A DNA stretch of 64,000 nt, taken from assembly GCA_907163375.1 (NCBI GenBank), contig CAJQUW010008954.1, positions 1 through 64,000 on the forward strand. Reading direction: 5' to 3'. A program made the translations under genes and the position numbers. Shown here one piece after another: positions 9,857 through 19,600 of this stretch (positions within the stretch are counted from its first letter, which is position 1; each line of letters opens with the position of its first letter). Source of the stretch: Prostheceraeus crozeri (taxonomy: Eukaryota; Platyhelminthes; Polycladida; Euryleptidae). A model generated the notes under the pieces. It was not told the origin of the DNA and made no database searches. It was given only the letters and a program-made list of their open reading frames with translations.

Positions 9857-10681
9857 GAAGCAACATATTTCAGCTACACTTTTATAATCCTTTTCATTTA
9901 GAATCTTCTTTTCTAACAGTCTTTTCAATATAGCATGAATTTCATTGAAACTAGAATTATGTCCTTCTTTTATTGCAGATATTAAAATATTTAATCTATT
10001 TAGTAATTCTTGTGGATCATCTGGTAAAAATACAGTTGTTTCAGTTTTCTGTTTTTCAGATAAACCTTTCCCTACTTTAACTCCCGTTGATAATAAATTT
10101 TCTAATTGTTTATAACGTCTAAGAGATTTTACTGCACCAACTCTGTCTAACATAGCTTTATATTTTATGAGATCTTCTACAGCATAATTATTTAAATCTG
10201 CTCCTCTTAAAAGATTAACAAAATTTCTATCTAAATTAAAAGGAGATTTATCTGGTGAAAAAATTAAACCTCGAAAAGGTTGTGGAAATATTTCTTTTTG
10301 TCCGAGATAAAATCTAGGTATTGTTTTTCCATCTATAAATGAAATAGAATGTTCAAATTGCATAGATTTTGGTAATTTCTTATTAATGTTTGATTCTAGT
10401 AATCCATAGTCATCTAATATAGTTTTGTGCTCTGGATCTGTTATATCAATTTGTTTATCATTATTTGTAAGTTCCTTTTCAAGAGTTTTAAATGGTTTCA
10501 TAGTTTTTTCAAAATCAGTTTTTACTTGCTCGGTTTGCTGCATTTTTTCAAACATATCAGATTGAATACCAGCTTTTATCATTCTATGTTGAAGATGATT
10601 TTCTTTCATAATATTTCTTTGTTTTATTAACTCTTCTAATTGTTTTATTCTTTTAAAATTATCAGCTCTAATTTTATCCAT
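9854..10681 (-). CDS. DUF8207-like virus-element protein with N-terminal coiled coil
   Basis: I place the start at 10681 (MDKIRADNF) because this ATG directly follows TTTTAAAA, as in the neighbours; an in-frame ATG at 10747 would add 22 residues. The N-terminal 100 residues are a Lys/Glu-rich coiled coil. After a Pro-containing middle comes a globular segment with RFYLGQKEIFPQPFRGLI and then FVNLLRGADLNNYAVEDLIK followed by a YKAMLDRVGAV-like helix. This matches in outline a domain seen widely in adintovirus/Polinton proteins, 'lTPGL.eLL......Yt..Dl..Yk.iL' (DUF8207). Its function is unknown, and a virion or packaging role is likely from its position. It is intact. Confidence 0.6.
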   Translation of the reverse strand: MDKIRADNFKRIKQLEELIKQRNIMKENHLQHRMIKAGIQSDMFEKMQQTEQVKTDFEKTMKPFKTLEKELTNNDKQIDITDPEHKTILDDYGLLESNINKKLPKSMQFEHSISFIDGKTIPRFYLGQKEIFPQPFRGLIFSPDKSPFNLDRNFVNLLRGADLNNYAVEDLIKYKAMLDRVGAVKSLRRYKQLENLLSTGVKVGKGLSEKQKTETTVFLPDDPQELLNRLNILISAIKEGHNSSFNEIHAILKRLLEKKILNEKDYKSVAEICCF

Positions 10682-10802
10682 TTTTAAAATATAATATTTG
10701 AATTTTGTGGTAACATTGGAATACAGCAAAAACATTTTACTGAACAAATTATTTTTTTATTGCTTTGTTGTTTGACATCTTTTCGTTTAAAATTTTCTCG
10801 TA

Positions 10803-11522
10803 TTAAGTTTTGTTTAATAAAGTTTTGTCTAATAAAGTTTTTAGCTCTTCTAAAAAAATTTTATCATTTTCTTCATTAAAAATTTTATCATCAATAAAAG
10901 TTTTACCATCACTAGAAATTTTACCATCCTTTTTATTTTTATCATTAACTTTTTCTGTCTGTGATTGAAATGATATTTGATTTACTTCATTAGCTATTTG
11001 ATCAAATTTTTCAATCTCATCTAACGTAATAACATTATCATCACATACTCTTTGAAAGTAGTAGTGTAGTTTATCATAGACTTCTTTAATATGTAAATGC
11101 TTAGTTTTTAATGATTTTCGTTTCTTAGTTATTAAAGATTTATCTAACATTGTAACAAGTGAAGTTGCAAAAACACCCGTACCTGTTAAAGCTGTAGCAA
11201 CTACTGGAATTACTAAAACACCAGAAGATATAACAATTGTAAAAGCAACTAAACTTATTGTTAAGAATATGCCAATTCCTTGTGTTACATTCTTAACTTT
11301 AGTCCATCTCTTTCTTAATTTTTTATAATGCTCTAATCTTAATAATAATTGAGATTCCTTATCTTTCATATAGCGTACTCTATCTTTGTGTTTTTCAATG
11401 TTCATTTTTTCAATGTTAATCTTTTCAATGTCCATTAAAGTAGAACTACGTTCATATGATAACGAAGGATATATTCTTGCGGTTCCTTCCACTTTTGTTT
11501 CATCCACTTTTGTTTCTTCCAT
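10803..11522 (-). CDS. Membrane protein of the virus-like element, function unknown
   Basis: The start is placed at 11522 (MEETKVDETK) because this ATG follows CATTTAAAA; the in-frame ATG at 11573 would add 17 residues. An N-terminal basic and coiled-coil half (several IEKMNIEK repeats, then KDKESQLLLRLEHYKKLRKRW) is followed by two adjoining hydrophobic segments, about residues 84-124: FLTISLVAFTIVISSG and VLVIPVVATALTGTGVFA. A basic cytosolic-type stretch (KKRKSLKTKH) and an acidic/lysine C-terminus with repeated 'DDKIFNEENDKIF' follow. I recognise no family. It is the first gene from the right end and is intact. Confidence 0.7.
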   Translation of the reverse strand: MEETKVDETKVEGTARIYPSLSYERSSTLMDIEKINIEKMNIEKHKDRVRYMKDKESQLLLRLEHYKKLRKRWTKVKNVTQGIGIFLTISLVAFTIVISSGVLVIPVVATALTGTGVFATSLVTMLDKSLITKKRKSLKTKHLHIKEVYDKLHYYFQRVCDDNVITLDEIEKFDQIANEVNQISFQSQTEKVNDKNKKDGKISSDGKTFIDDKIFNEENDKIFLEELKTLLDKTLLNKT

Positions 11523-11589
11523 TTTTAAATGAATATTTTGAATAAATATTTTGAATAAATATTTTGAATACAATCTTCTGGTATATTGA

Positions 11590-11690
11590 GACTACGTGAT
11601 ATTTTGAGACAACTTAAATTTTCGTCTGCCTAAATTTTCAAAATTCTTAGACCACGTGATATTTTGAGACAACTTAAATTTTCGCCCTTC
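11590..11690. repeat. 60-bp direct repeat next to the right end of the element
   Basis: Two copies of a unit beginning GACTACGTGATATTTTGAGA start at 11590 and 11650. Sixty-base spacing and about 35 matching bases are visible. CACGTG and CACGTGAAAT strings recur within it. It lies between the last gene and the terminal hairpin. Confidence 0.75.
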
Positions 11691-11766
11691 GGCCACGTGA
11701 AATTTGAAATCTACCTAAATTTTTGAAATTTTGATTTTTTTGAAAATTTTGAAAAAACCCCGCAAA

Positions 11767-11832
11767 AGTGTGACATCCGGCGCAAGCGAAGCGAAGCAAA
11801 GCGAAGCGAAGCGTCGCGCCGGATGTCACACT
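11767..11832. repeat. Perfect 17-bp inverted repeat with GC-rich loop at the edge of the virus-like element
   Basis: The left arm AGTGTGACATCCGGCGC (11767-11783) and the right arm 11816-11832 are exact reverse complements. The 32-bp loop is a run of GCGAA repeats (AAGCGAAGCGAAGCAAAGCG and so on). Base composition changes here from very AT-rich viral DNA to host-type repeats. This makes it a candidate for the element's right boundary or a replication/resolution hairpin. No terminal inverted repeat of the element can be tested because the left end is outside the window. Confidence 0.8.
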
Positions 11833-11845
11833 ATAAACTACTCAC

Positions 11846-12128
11846 GACAATTAGACACACGACAATTAGACACACGTCATTTAGACACACGACAATTAGA
11901 CACACGACAATTAGACACACGACAATTAGACACACGACATTTAGACACACGACAATTAGACACACGACAATTAGACACACGACATTTAGACACACGACAA
12001 TTAGACACACGACATTTAGACACACGACATTTAGACACAACATTTAGACACACGACAATTAGACACACGACAATTAGACACACGACAATTAGACACACGA
12101 CAATTAGACACACGACAATTAGACACAC
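11846..12128. repeat. 15-bp minisatellite, unit GACAATTAGACACAC, about 19 copies
   Basis: Units differ mainly at two positions, giving GACAATT, GACATTT and GTCATTT types. The array is followed by TCATACTACGACTAAATGTC, which holds a TACGAC/GTCGTA hairpin, and then by an inverted copy of the unit (TGTGTCTAAATGTC). The same array plus flank recurs at 12761-13215. Long open frames across it come from the repeat and are not genes. Confidence 0.95.
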
Positions 12129-12203
12129 TCATACTACGACTAAATGTCGTACCCTATTTGTGTCTAAATGTCTGAATACCGCATCATTGGTCATCTATGC
12201 TCC

Positions 12204-12631
12204 AAAAAATGTCTTCAAAAAATTCCTCAGCAATGAAAAACGTTTGACGATAAAACCAACTGTAACGTAGAAAGCTTCCTTTTCAGCTTAACATCAATAA
12301 AATATAAATTTGGGTTTGAAATAGTTCTAAGAAACGAGAGAAAGCGTTATAAAGAACGTCAACTGATCAATTGATCTACAAAGGATTCGAAAGTGTTTCA
12401 TTCAAATGACACGAGATTCTCATTCCGTCTCTTCTGAATTGTTTTGAGACAAGGTAGTCTCTTTTAATTAGCTGGAGAAGAAAATAACTGAGAAAAACAT
12501 GGCTGGAAAGCCTTTGTAATTGTGTTTTGAGATATTTAATGCCATGATATGCGTCATTATCCATTTCATGAGTATAATTTTACATGATAGATATTTGAAA
12601 CCATCATCAGTTATCTAACAACCACAGAAGT
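12204..12631. other. Unassigned intergenic stretch
   Basis: I see no gene, repeat array or recognisable transposon here. The composition is ordinary for the host part of the window. A 62-codon minus-strand frame (12376-12564) shows no family feature. Confidence 0.5.
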
Positions 12632-13271
12632 CATAGAAATAGAAAATAATATAATCTCTAGAATGGAAATATGGCTTCATGCAATGCACAATAGTGGCAT
12701 ATAGATGACACGCATTGTCACTCAGATACACGTGTCAACGGCTGCATCATTGGAATCCACGACATTTAGACACACGACAATTAGACACACGACATTTAGA
12801 CACACGACAATTGGACACACGTCATTTAGACACACGTCATTTAGACACACGACAATTAGACACGCGACAATTAGACACACGACAATTAGACACACGACAT
12901 TTAGACACACGACAATTTAGACACACGACAATTAGACACACGACAATTAGACACACGTCATTTAGACACACGACAATTAGACACACGACAATTAGACACA
13001 CGTCATTTAGACACACGACAATTAGACACACGACAATTAGACACACGACAATTAGACACACGACATTTAGACACACGACAATTAGACACACGACAATTAG
13101 ACACACGACAATTAGACACACGACATTTAGACACACTCATACTACGACTAAATGTCGTACCCTATTTGTGTCTAAATGTCTGAATACCGCATCATTGGTC
13201 ATCTATGCTCCAACTTAGTTCCACCAGATGTGCCGCGACCTTCAACTTCAGGTAAACTGTTTATTTCTATG
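12632..13271 (+). mobile_element. CATAGAAAT-family MITE containing the second 15-bp minisatellite
   Basis: The element starts CATAGAAAT (12632) and ends ATTTCTATG (13271). The flanking 8 bases, ACAGAAGT and ATGGAAGT, are a possible diverged target duplication. Its interior (CTCTAGAATGGAAAT..., GCTTCATGCAATGCACAATA, ...CAACTTAGTTCC) matches copies at 14032-15838, 16088-16180 and 31653-32804. Between the shared 'GCATCATTGG' points lies an array of about 25 units of the 15-bp minisatellite (12761-13136) that the other copies lack. Confidence 0.75.
12761..13136. repeat. 15-bp minisatellite inside a MITE, about 25 copies
   Basis: It has the same unit as 11846-12128 (GACAATTAGACACAC and its ATTT variants; one 16-bp unit near 12910). 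In the right half the variants recur in order: two AATT units then a GTCATTT unit, and later three AATT units then an ATTT unit. This indicates 45- and 60-bp higher-order periods. The same hairpin and inverted unit follow at 13137-13180. Confidence 0.95.
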
Positions 13272-13387
13272 ATGGAAGTAGGTAGCAGTACAACTTTCTA
13301 CGTTATTGTTAATTTCTATCTGCTTGCAACTACAGAATTAGACATGTTATCTCTTCTTCTGTTTAACTAAAACGGAAGTATTGGAAC

Positions 13388-13909
13388 CACAGAATTAGAT
13401 TGTTTAATCGTGTCACTTTGCTAGGAGTGCAAACTGATTCAAACAGATGGCACATGCAGGAACTTAATAGGTGGGCAAAAAGAAATTTTTAATACCTTGC
13501 AGAGATAGGAAAAATAGTTGTGCGTCGCTTGCGGAATGCTCTGAATTCCTTGAAAATGCTCCGATCGCCACGATTCCTTCAGATTCGAAGAATTCAGATC
13601 ATTGCGCGAAAGTTTTCTCGATAATGTTGGGCCCTCCGATCATTTTAAAAAAAGTTAGCAGGCGCATGAAAAAACGTTCACAAACTTCTCTGTAGAACTT
13701 GACATCAACTGTGTCTCCTCGCTGTGTGATCCGGTTGATAACAGTCACTGAAACTTTGCACAATTTGGCGTGTTTAATGTTGAACTGGCTGCTCATTGTT
13801 CGATTGCTATGGTATTCAGTCAGCAGATTGTGCCATTTCATTAACGCTACATGTTCCAATGCTTCCTTTCTAGTCAAACGGGAGAAGAGACGACCTGTCT
13901 AATTCTGTG
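13388..13909. mobile_element. hAT-like MITE with CACAGAATTAGA termini and 8-bp duplication
   Basis: Termini are CACAGAATTAGA (13388) and TCTAATTCTGTG (ending 13909). Both sides are flanked by the identical octamer ATTGGAAC (13380-13387 and 13910-13917). The 522-bp body is nearly the reverse complement of 29303-29824. Open frames of 70-90 codons on both strands are shared by the copies but show no transposase motif. An 8-bp duplication points to a hAT-type mobiliser. Confidence 0.85.
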
Positions 13910-13917
13910 ATTGGAAC

Positions 13918-14031
13918 ATTCAATGCCTATGAAATGGCACAATCTGCTGACAGGAGACCATAGCAATCGGACAATAAGCAGCCAGTTCAACACTAAACAC
14001 GGCAAACTGCGAAGTTTCAGTCACTGTTATC
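13918..14031. mobile_element. Left part of a second hAT-like MITE copy, split by later insertions
   Basis: The stretch matches the interior of 13388-13909 and 29303-29824 (TGAAATGGCACAATCTGCTG, GCAGCCAGTTCAACACTAAA). It stops at CTGTTATC. The rest of the same copy resumes at 15839 with CTGTTATCAACCGGATC and runs to about 15985. The two halves are separated by the CATAGAAAT MITE, which itself contains a Tc1 element. Confidence 0.75.
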
Positions 14032-14041
14032 CATAGAAATA

Positions 14042-15591
14042 CAGATTGTTTCATAAAAAATGGATCACCCTTAAACATCGCCTTAACTTCAATTTTGTCT
14101 AACTCCGCCAAACTTGAACGAATTTCTCTGAAATTTGGAAGATATGTCAGTTGTGCTTAATAATATAATTGTTGGAAATTTCAAGCATAAATATTGAGTT
14201 GTCTTCCTGTTATAGATAAAAAAGTAGTAGATAATTTGATCTTCATTTAGCAATGTTACACAAAATCATACCTCACTCTTATAAAATTACATTTGTTTCC
14301 TTTGTTATGTAATATGTTATTCTACAAGCCAAAAGCTATCAAGCAAAACAAAAATAAAGAAAATCGGTCAATCAGAGCCAGTATAGCACCATTATTCATC
14401 AACAATAATGTAACTGCTACATGTGATTAACTGGACTTCATGTTCCATAGCTTCCTGACTTCGTTGCGGTGGTGTTGGCAGTACTCCTGATTGCTTTCAG
14501 CTAGAAATCTATCTCTTACCGGTTGAAACAATACAAAGCACAAATGAACAATAACGAGATCGCATTCACAAAAGGCAAAGTGTCAGCCTTGCTAGAACTA
14601 GGGTTTTCTTTGCGAGCTACATGCAAGCGACTAAATGTCCCTTACACAAATGTGCATCGATGGCATAATGATGATTTCGACTCTGTCGTAAAGAGGGCTC
14701 TGGCCGTCCACGCAAAACATCCAAACGTAGAGAACACCTAATTTTGAGATTTTTAAAGTTGATCCAAGTCTCTCGTTAACTGAGATGGCTGCACTAGACT
14801 CGTCTATTTCTAAGTCTACTATTCGTAGAAGACTTATTGAGTCGAATTTCAAGAGCTGTAAGAGGCCCTCTCAGATCGAATTATCAGATCAGCATACAAA
14901 AAGACGTCTCAGATGGGCAATGAGGCATCAGTCCGTCTGAAGGATAGTGATGGTCGATTGAGATTATGGATAAAATCTGATCAGGAAATTCCGAGACATT
15001 TACATCGTCCCCGGGTACAAGGTGGTGCGACTCTACTGATTTGGGCTGGCATTTGGACCAATGGCCGCTCTGAACTTCACATACAGCAAAGAACCATCAA
15101 TTCTGAACGCTATGTGACTTGGTTATTTATGGATGATAATGCTACGTGTCACAGGAGTAGTAGAGTCAACTTATGCAAGTCTAAATTAGGGCTTAGGTCA
15201 TTATCTTGGCCAGCTCATTCTCCTGATCTGAATCCCATAGAAAATGTATGGAATATTCTAAAATGTAACGTTCGTCGTTCACTGCTACCTACAGATGGCG
15301 CATCACAACTTATGTCACTGTTAAAAAGAGAGTGGAGAAAGTTAGATCAGTCAAAAATCAACGATATCATCGAATCAATGCCTAGACGAATTGGTAATGT
15401 CATTGGCAATAAGGGTAGGGCCACAAAATATTAGCTTCTTAAGAACCGTTACTGTATCATAGCTTATCAGATTATATAAGGACATTTAAATATATTAGGG
15501 ACATGAAATAACATGAAAAATGTTTTCTGTATCATACATATGTTTTATTTAGTCAAATTTTAGGATGATCCACTTTTTATGAGACGGACTG
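14042..15591 (+). mobile_element. Tc1/mariner-type DNA transposon with TA duplication
   Basis: Terminal inverted repeats are CAGATTGTTTCATAAAAAAT at 14042 and its imperfect complement ending GAGACGGACTG at 15591, both continuing into GGATCA(C/T)CC. TA flanks both ends (14040-14041 and 15592-15593). The 1,550-bp length is normal for the superfamily. It carries a damaged transposase gene and lies 10 bp inside a MITE. Confidence 0.9.
14523..15434 (+). pseudogene. Tc1-like DDE transposase, damaged
   Basis: An N-terminal helix-turn-helix segment (FSLRATCKRLNVPYTNVHRW) is followed, after frame changes near 14740-14900, by the catalytic half. MDDNATCHRS (about 15,130) holds the second catalytic Asp, and SWPAHSPDLNPIENVWNILK (about 15,200-15,260) holds the terminal Glu with about 34 residues between. 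The segment expected to carry the first Asp, normally 'WSDES', is missing at about 14,935; the text jumps from MRHQ to SVRLKDSDGR. It is therefore broken by frameshifts and a small deletion. The class assignment is secure. Confidence 0.9.
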
Positions 15592-15838
15592 TAGATTGTT
15601 TATCTGAAGTTGACTAGAATGGAAATTGACTCAAGGTTGCGGCACAGCCGGGGGAACTAAGTTGGGGCATGAACCACCAATGAAAGGCCTAGAATTGCAC
15701 ATGTGACTGATTCTAGTCCAATGATGCAGCCGTTGACAAGTGTATCTAAGTCAAAATGCGTGCGATTTTTGTGCACTATTGTGCATTGCATGAAGCTTTA
15801 CTTCCATTCTAGAAGTTTTATTGTTATCAATTTCTATG

Positions 15839-15990
15839 CTGTTATCAACCGGATCACACAGCAAAGAGACAGAGATGACATCAAGCTCTACAGAGAAGTT
15901 TGTGACGTTTTATCGTACGCCTGCTAAAATCTTAATAATGATCGGAGGGATCGACATTATCGAGAAAACTTTTGCGCAATGATCTTTTAT
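15839..15990. mobile_element. Right part of the split hAT-like MITE
   Basis: The sequence GTTATCAACCGGATCACACA through CGAGAAAACTTTTGCGCAAT matches 29,470-29,613 and the reverse complement of 13,600-13,745. It continues the copy whose left part is at 13918-14031. Confidence 0.75.
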
Positions 15991-16087
15991 CAGTAGAGCT
16001 TTTTTTGAAGCTTTTTGACTTCAGCTTCTCCAATTTCTTGACGACACTTCTCTTGAAGTTTGGAAGGCATTAACCGGGACATTTGTC

Positions 16088-16180
16088 GCCATAGAAATAG
16101 CTAACAATAAAACCTCTAGGATTGACGTAGTGCTTCATGCAATACACAACAATGATACAGACTCGCGCGAAAGACAAAAT
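16088..16180 (+). mobile_element. CATAGAAAT-family MITE, left end only
   Basis: The stretch begins CATAGAAATAGCTAACAATA and continues AAACCTCTAGGATTG with GCTTCATGCAATACACAACA. It matches the left 90 bp of the family. No right terminus is found nearby, so this copy is truncated. Confidence 0.65.
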
Positions 16181-16616
16181 GTGGAAATCAATCAACCAAT
16201 ACAGGCAGTGATGAGATCCCAACGGCGGAAAGGAACTGCCCGATATCTTGTCAGCTCCTATCCACGATGCCTGCAAGTGTCCGTGCATGGAGGGCCTGTT
16301 CTCCTTGCGGAAAGCTTCTGATAAGTGACCTACGATTTCTACTCAAGGCCCATGCTGTTGACGCCATCATGTTCTATAGAACGAATAATGGAATGTTGTG
16401 GCGACTTATTAATACAGGACTTTCTTTGTTGTTTTTTCAAACTTAGCTAAATGCCAAACATTAATCCTAAATTGTGCAAAGTTGACAAATTTTCATTGAA
16501 AATGATTGATAAATGTACAGAGATGATCATTAAACATAGATTCAGGTAGGCCTACAACGATACATTGGTGAAGGTTAACATCTTTCATCAAAAACAACTA
16601 AGCTTATATACTTACT

Positions 16617-19600
16617 ACCCGCAGTCGTATTCCTGTCAACCTCAGAGTTGGGGTCCCATCAACCCCGGAGTCGCAATCCTATCAACCCCGCAGTCGTATT
16701 CCTGTCAACCTCGGAGTCGGAGTCCTATCAACCCCACGGTCAGAATCCTATCAACTACGGAGTCGGAGTCCTATCAACCCCGTGGTCAGAATCCTATCAA
16801 CCCCGCAGTCGGAGTTCTATCAACCCCGCAGTCGGAGTCCTATCAACCCCGCAGTCGGAATCCTATCAACCCCGCAGTCGGAATCCTATCAACCCCGCAG
16901 TCGGAATCCTATCAACCACGGAGTCGGAATCCTATCAACCACGGAGTCGGAGTTCTATCAACCACGGAGTCGGAATCCTATCAACCCCGCAGTCGGAATC
17001 CTATCAACCACGGAGTCGGAGTTCTATCAACCCCGGAGTCGGAATCCTATCAACCACGGAGTCGGAATCCTATCAACCACGGAGTCGGAATCCTATCAAC
17101 CACGGAGTCGGAATCCTATCAACCACGGAGTCGGAATCCTATCAACCACGGAGTCGGAGTTCTATCAACCCCGCAGTCGGAATCCTATCAACCACGGAGT
17201 CGGAATCCTATCAACCACGGAGTCGGAATCCTATCAACCCCGGAGTCGGAATCCTATCAACCACGGAGTCGGAATCCTATCAACCACGGAGTCGGAATCC
17301 TATCAACTACGGAGTCGGAATCCTATCAACCACGGAGTCGGAATCCTATCAACCCCGGAGTCGGAATCCTATCAACCACGGAGTCGGAGTTCTATCAACC
17401 CCGCAGTCGGAATCCTATCAACCCCGGAGTCGGAATCCTATCAACCACGGAGTCGGAATCCTATCAACCCCGGAGTCGGAGTACTATCAACCACGGAGTC
17501 GGAGTCCTATCAACCCCGCAGTCGGAATCCTATCAACTACGGAGTCGGAATCCTATCAACCACGGAGTCGGAGTTCTATGGACCCCGCAGTCGGAATCCT
17601 ATCAACCACGGAGTCGGAATCCTATCAACCACGGAGTCGGAGTTCTATCAACCCCGCAGTCGGAATCCTATCAACCCCGGAGTCGGAATCCTATCAACCA
17701 CGGAGTCGGAATCCTATCAACCACGGAGTCGGAGTTCTATCAACCACGGAGTCGGAATCCTATCAACCCCGGAGTCGGAGTTCTATCAACCACGGATTCG
17801 GAGTTCTATCAACCCCCGGAGTCAGAGTCCCATCAACCCCGGAGTCGGAGTTCTATCAACCACGGAGTCGGAATCCTATCAACCCCGCAGTCGTATTCCT
17901 GTCAACCTCAGAGTTGGGGTCCCATCAACCCCGGAGTCGCAATCCTATCAACTCCGCAGTCGTATTCCTGTCAACCTCGCAGTTGGAGTTCTATCAACCC
18001 CGCAGTCGGAGTTCTATCAACCCCGCAGTCGGAATCCTATGAACCCCGCAGTCGGAATCCTATCAACTACGGAGTCGGAATCCTATCAACCACGGAGTCG
18101 GAATCCTATCAACCACGGAGTCGGAATCCTATCAACCACGGAGTCGGAATCCTATCAACTACGGAGTCGGAATCCTATCAACTACGGAGTCGGAATCCTA
18201 TCAACCACGGAGTCGGAATCCTATCAACCCCGGAGTCGGAATCCTATCAACCACGGAGTCGGAGTTCTATCAACCCCGCAGTCGGAATCCTATCAACCCC
18301 GGAGTCGGAATCCTATCAACCACGGAGTCGGAATCCTATGAACCCCGGAGTCGGAATCCTATCAACCCCGGAGTCGGAATCCTATCAACCACGGAGTCGG
18401 AGTTCTATCAACCCCGCAGTCGGAATCCTATCAACCCCGGAGTCGGAATCCTATCAACCACGGAGTCGGAATCCTATGAACCCCGGAGTCGGAATCCTAT
18501 CAACTACGGAGTCGGAATCCTATCAACCACGGAGTCGGAATCCTATCAACCACGGAGTCGGAATCCTATCAACCACGGAGTCGGAGTTCTATCAACCCCG
18601 CAGTCGGAATCCTATCAACCACGGAGTCGGAGTTCTATCAACCACGGAGTCAGAGTTCTATCAACCCCGCAGTCGGAATCCTATCAACCACGGAGTCGGA
18701 ATCCTATCAACCACGGAGTCGGAATCCTATCAACCCCGGAGTCGGAATCCTATCAACCACGGAGTCGGAGTTCTATCAACCCCGCAGTCGGAATCCTATC
18801 AACCCCGGAGTCGGAATCCTATCAACCACGGAGTCGGAATCCTATCAACCACGGAGTCGGAATCCTATCAACCACGGAGTCGGAATCCTATGAACCCCGC
18901 AGTCGGAATCCTATCAACCACGGAGTCGGAATCCTATCAACCACGGAGTCGGAGTTCTATCAACCTCGCAGTCGGAATCCTATCAACCACGGAGTCGGAA
19001 TCCCATCAACCCCGGAGTCGGAATCCTATGAACCCCGCAGTCGGAATCCTATCAACCACGGAGACGGAATCCTATCAACCACGGAGTCGGAATCCTATCA
19101 ACCACGGAGTCGGAATCCTATCAGCCGCGGAGTCGGAATCCTATCAACCCCGGAGACGGAATCCTATCAACCACGGAGTCGGAGTTCTATCAACCCCGCA
19201 GTCGGAATCCTATCAACCACGGAGTCGGAATCCTATCAACCACGGAGTCGAAGTTCTATCAACCCCGCAGTCGGAATCCTATCAACCCCGGAGTTGGAAT
19301 CCTATCAACCACGGAGTCGGAATCCTATGAACCCCGCAGTCGGAATCCTATCAACTACGGAGTCGGAATCCTATCAACCACGTAGTCGGAATCCTATCAA
19401 CCACGGAGTCGGAGTTCTATCAACCCCGGAGTCGGAGTCGGAGTTCTATGAACCCCGGAGTCGGAGTTCTATTAACCACGGTGTCGTATTCCTATCAACC
19501 CCGGAGTCGGAGTTCTATCAACCCCGGAGTCGGAGTTCTATCAACCACGGAGTCGGAATCCTATCAACCCCGCAGTCGTATTCCTGTCAACCTCAGAGTT

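Larger units (their letters stand above)
14032..15838 (-). mobile_element. CATAGAAAT-family MITE interrupted by a Tc1 element
   Basis: It begins CATAGAAATA at 14032 and ends ATTTCTATG at 15838. It is flanked by the perfect 8-bp duplication CTGTTATC (14024-14031 and 15839-15846). Removing the Tc1 copy (14042-15591) and its TA leaves about 255 bp matching the MITE at 31653-32804 in reverse orientation. Target duplications show the order of insertion directly. Confidence 0.85.

Noticed and set aside
11846..13136. CRISPR-like array
   Set aside because: Units are contiguous 15-mers with no spacers, in animal DNA; it is a minisatellite.
11731..13218. His/Arg/Thr-rich frames on the plus strand and Cys/Val-rich frames on the minus strand
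   Set aside because: They translate the 15-bp minisatellite. Five-codon repeats in several frames on both strands show an array effect.
13471..13902. Frames of 65-92 codons on both strands shared with 29310-29741
   Set aside because: They are mirror translations of one hAT-like MITE with no catalytic motif.
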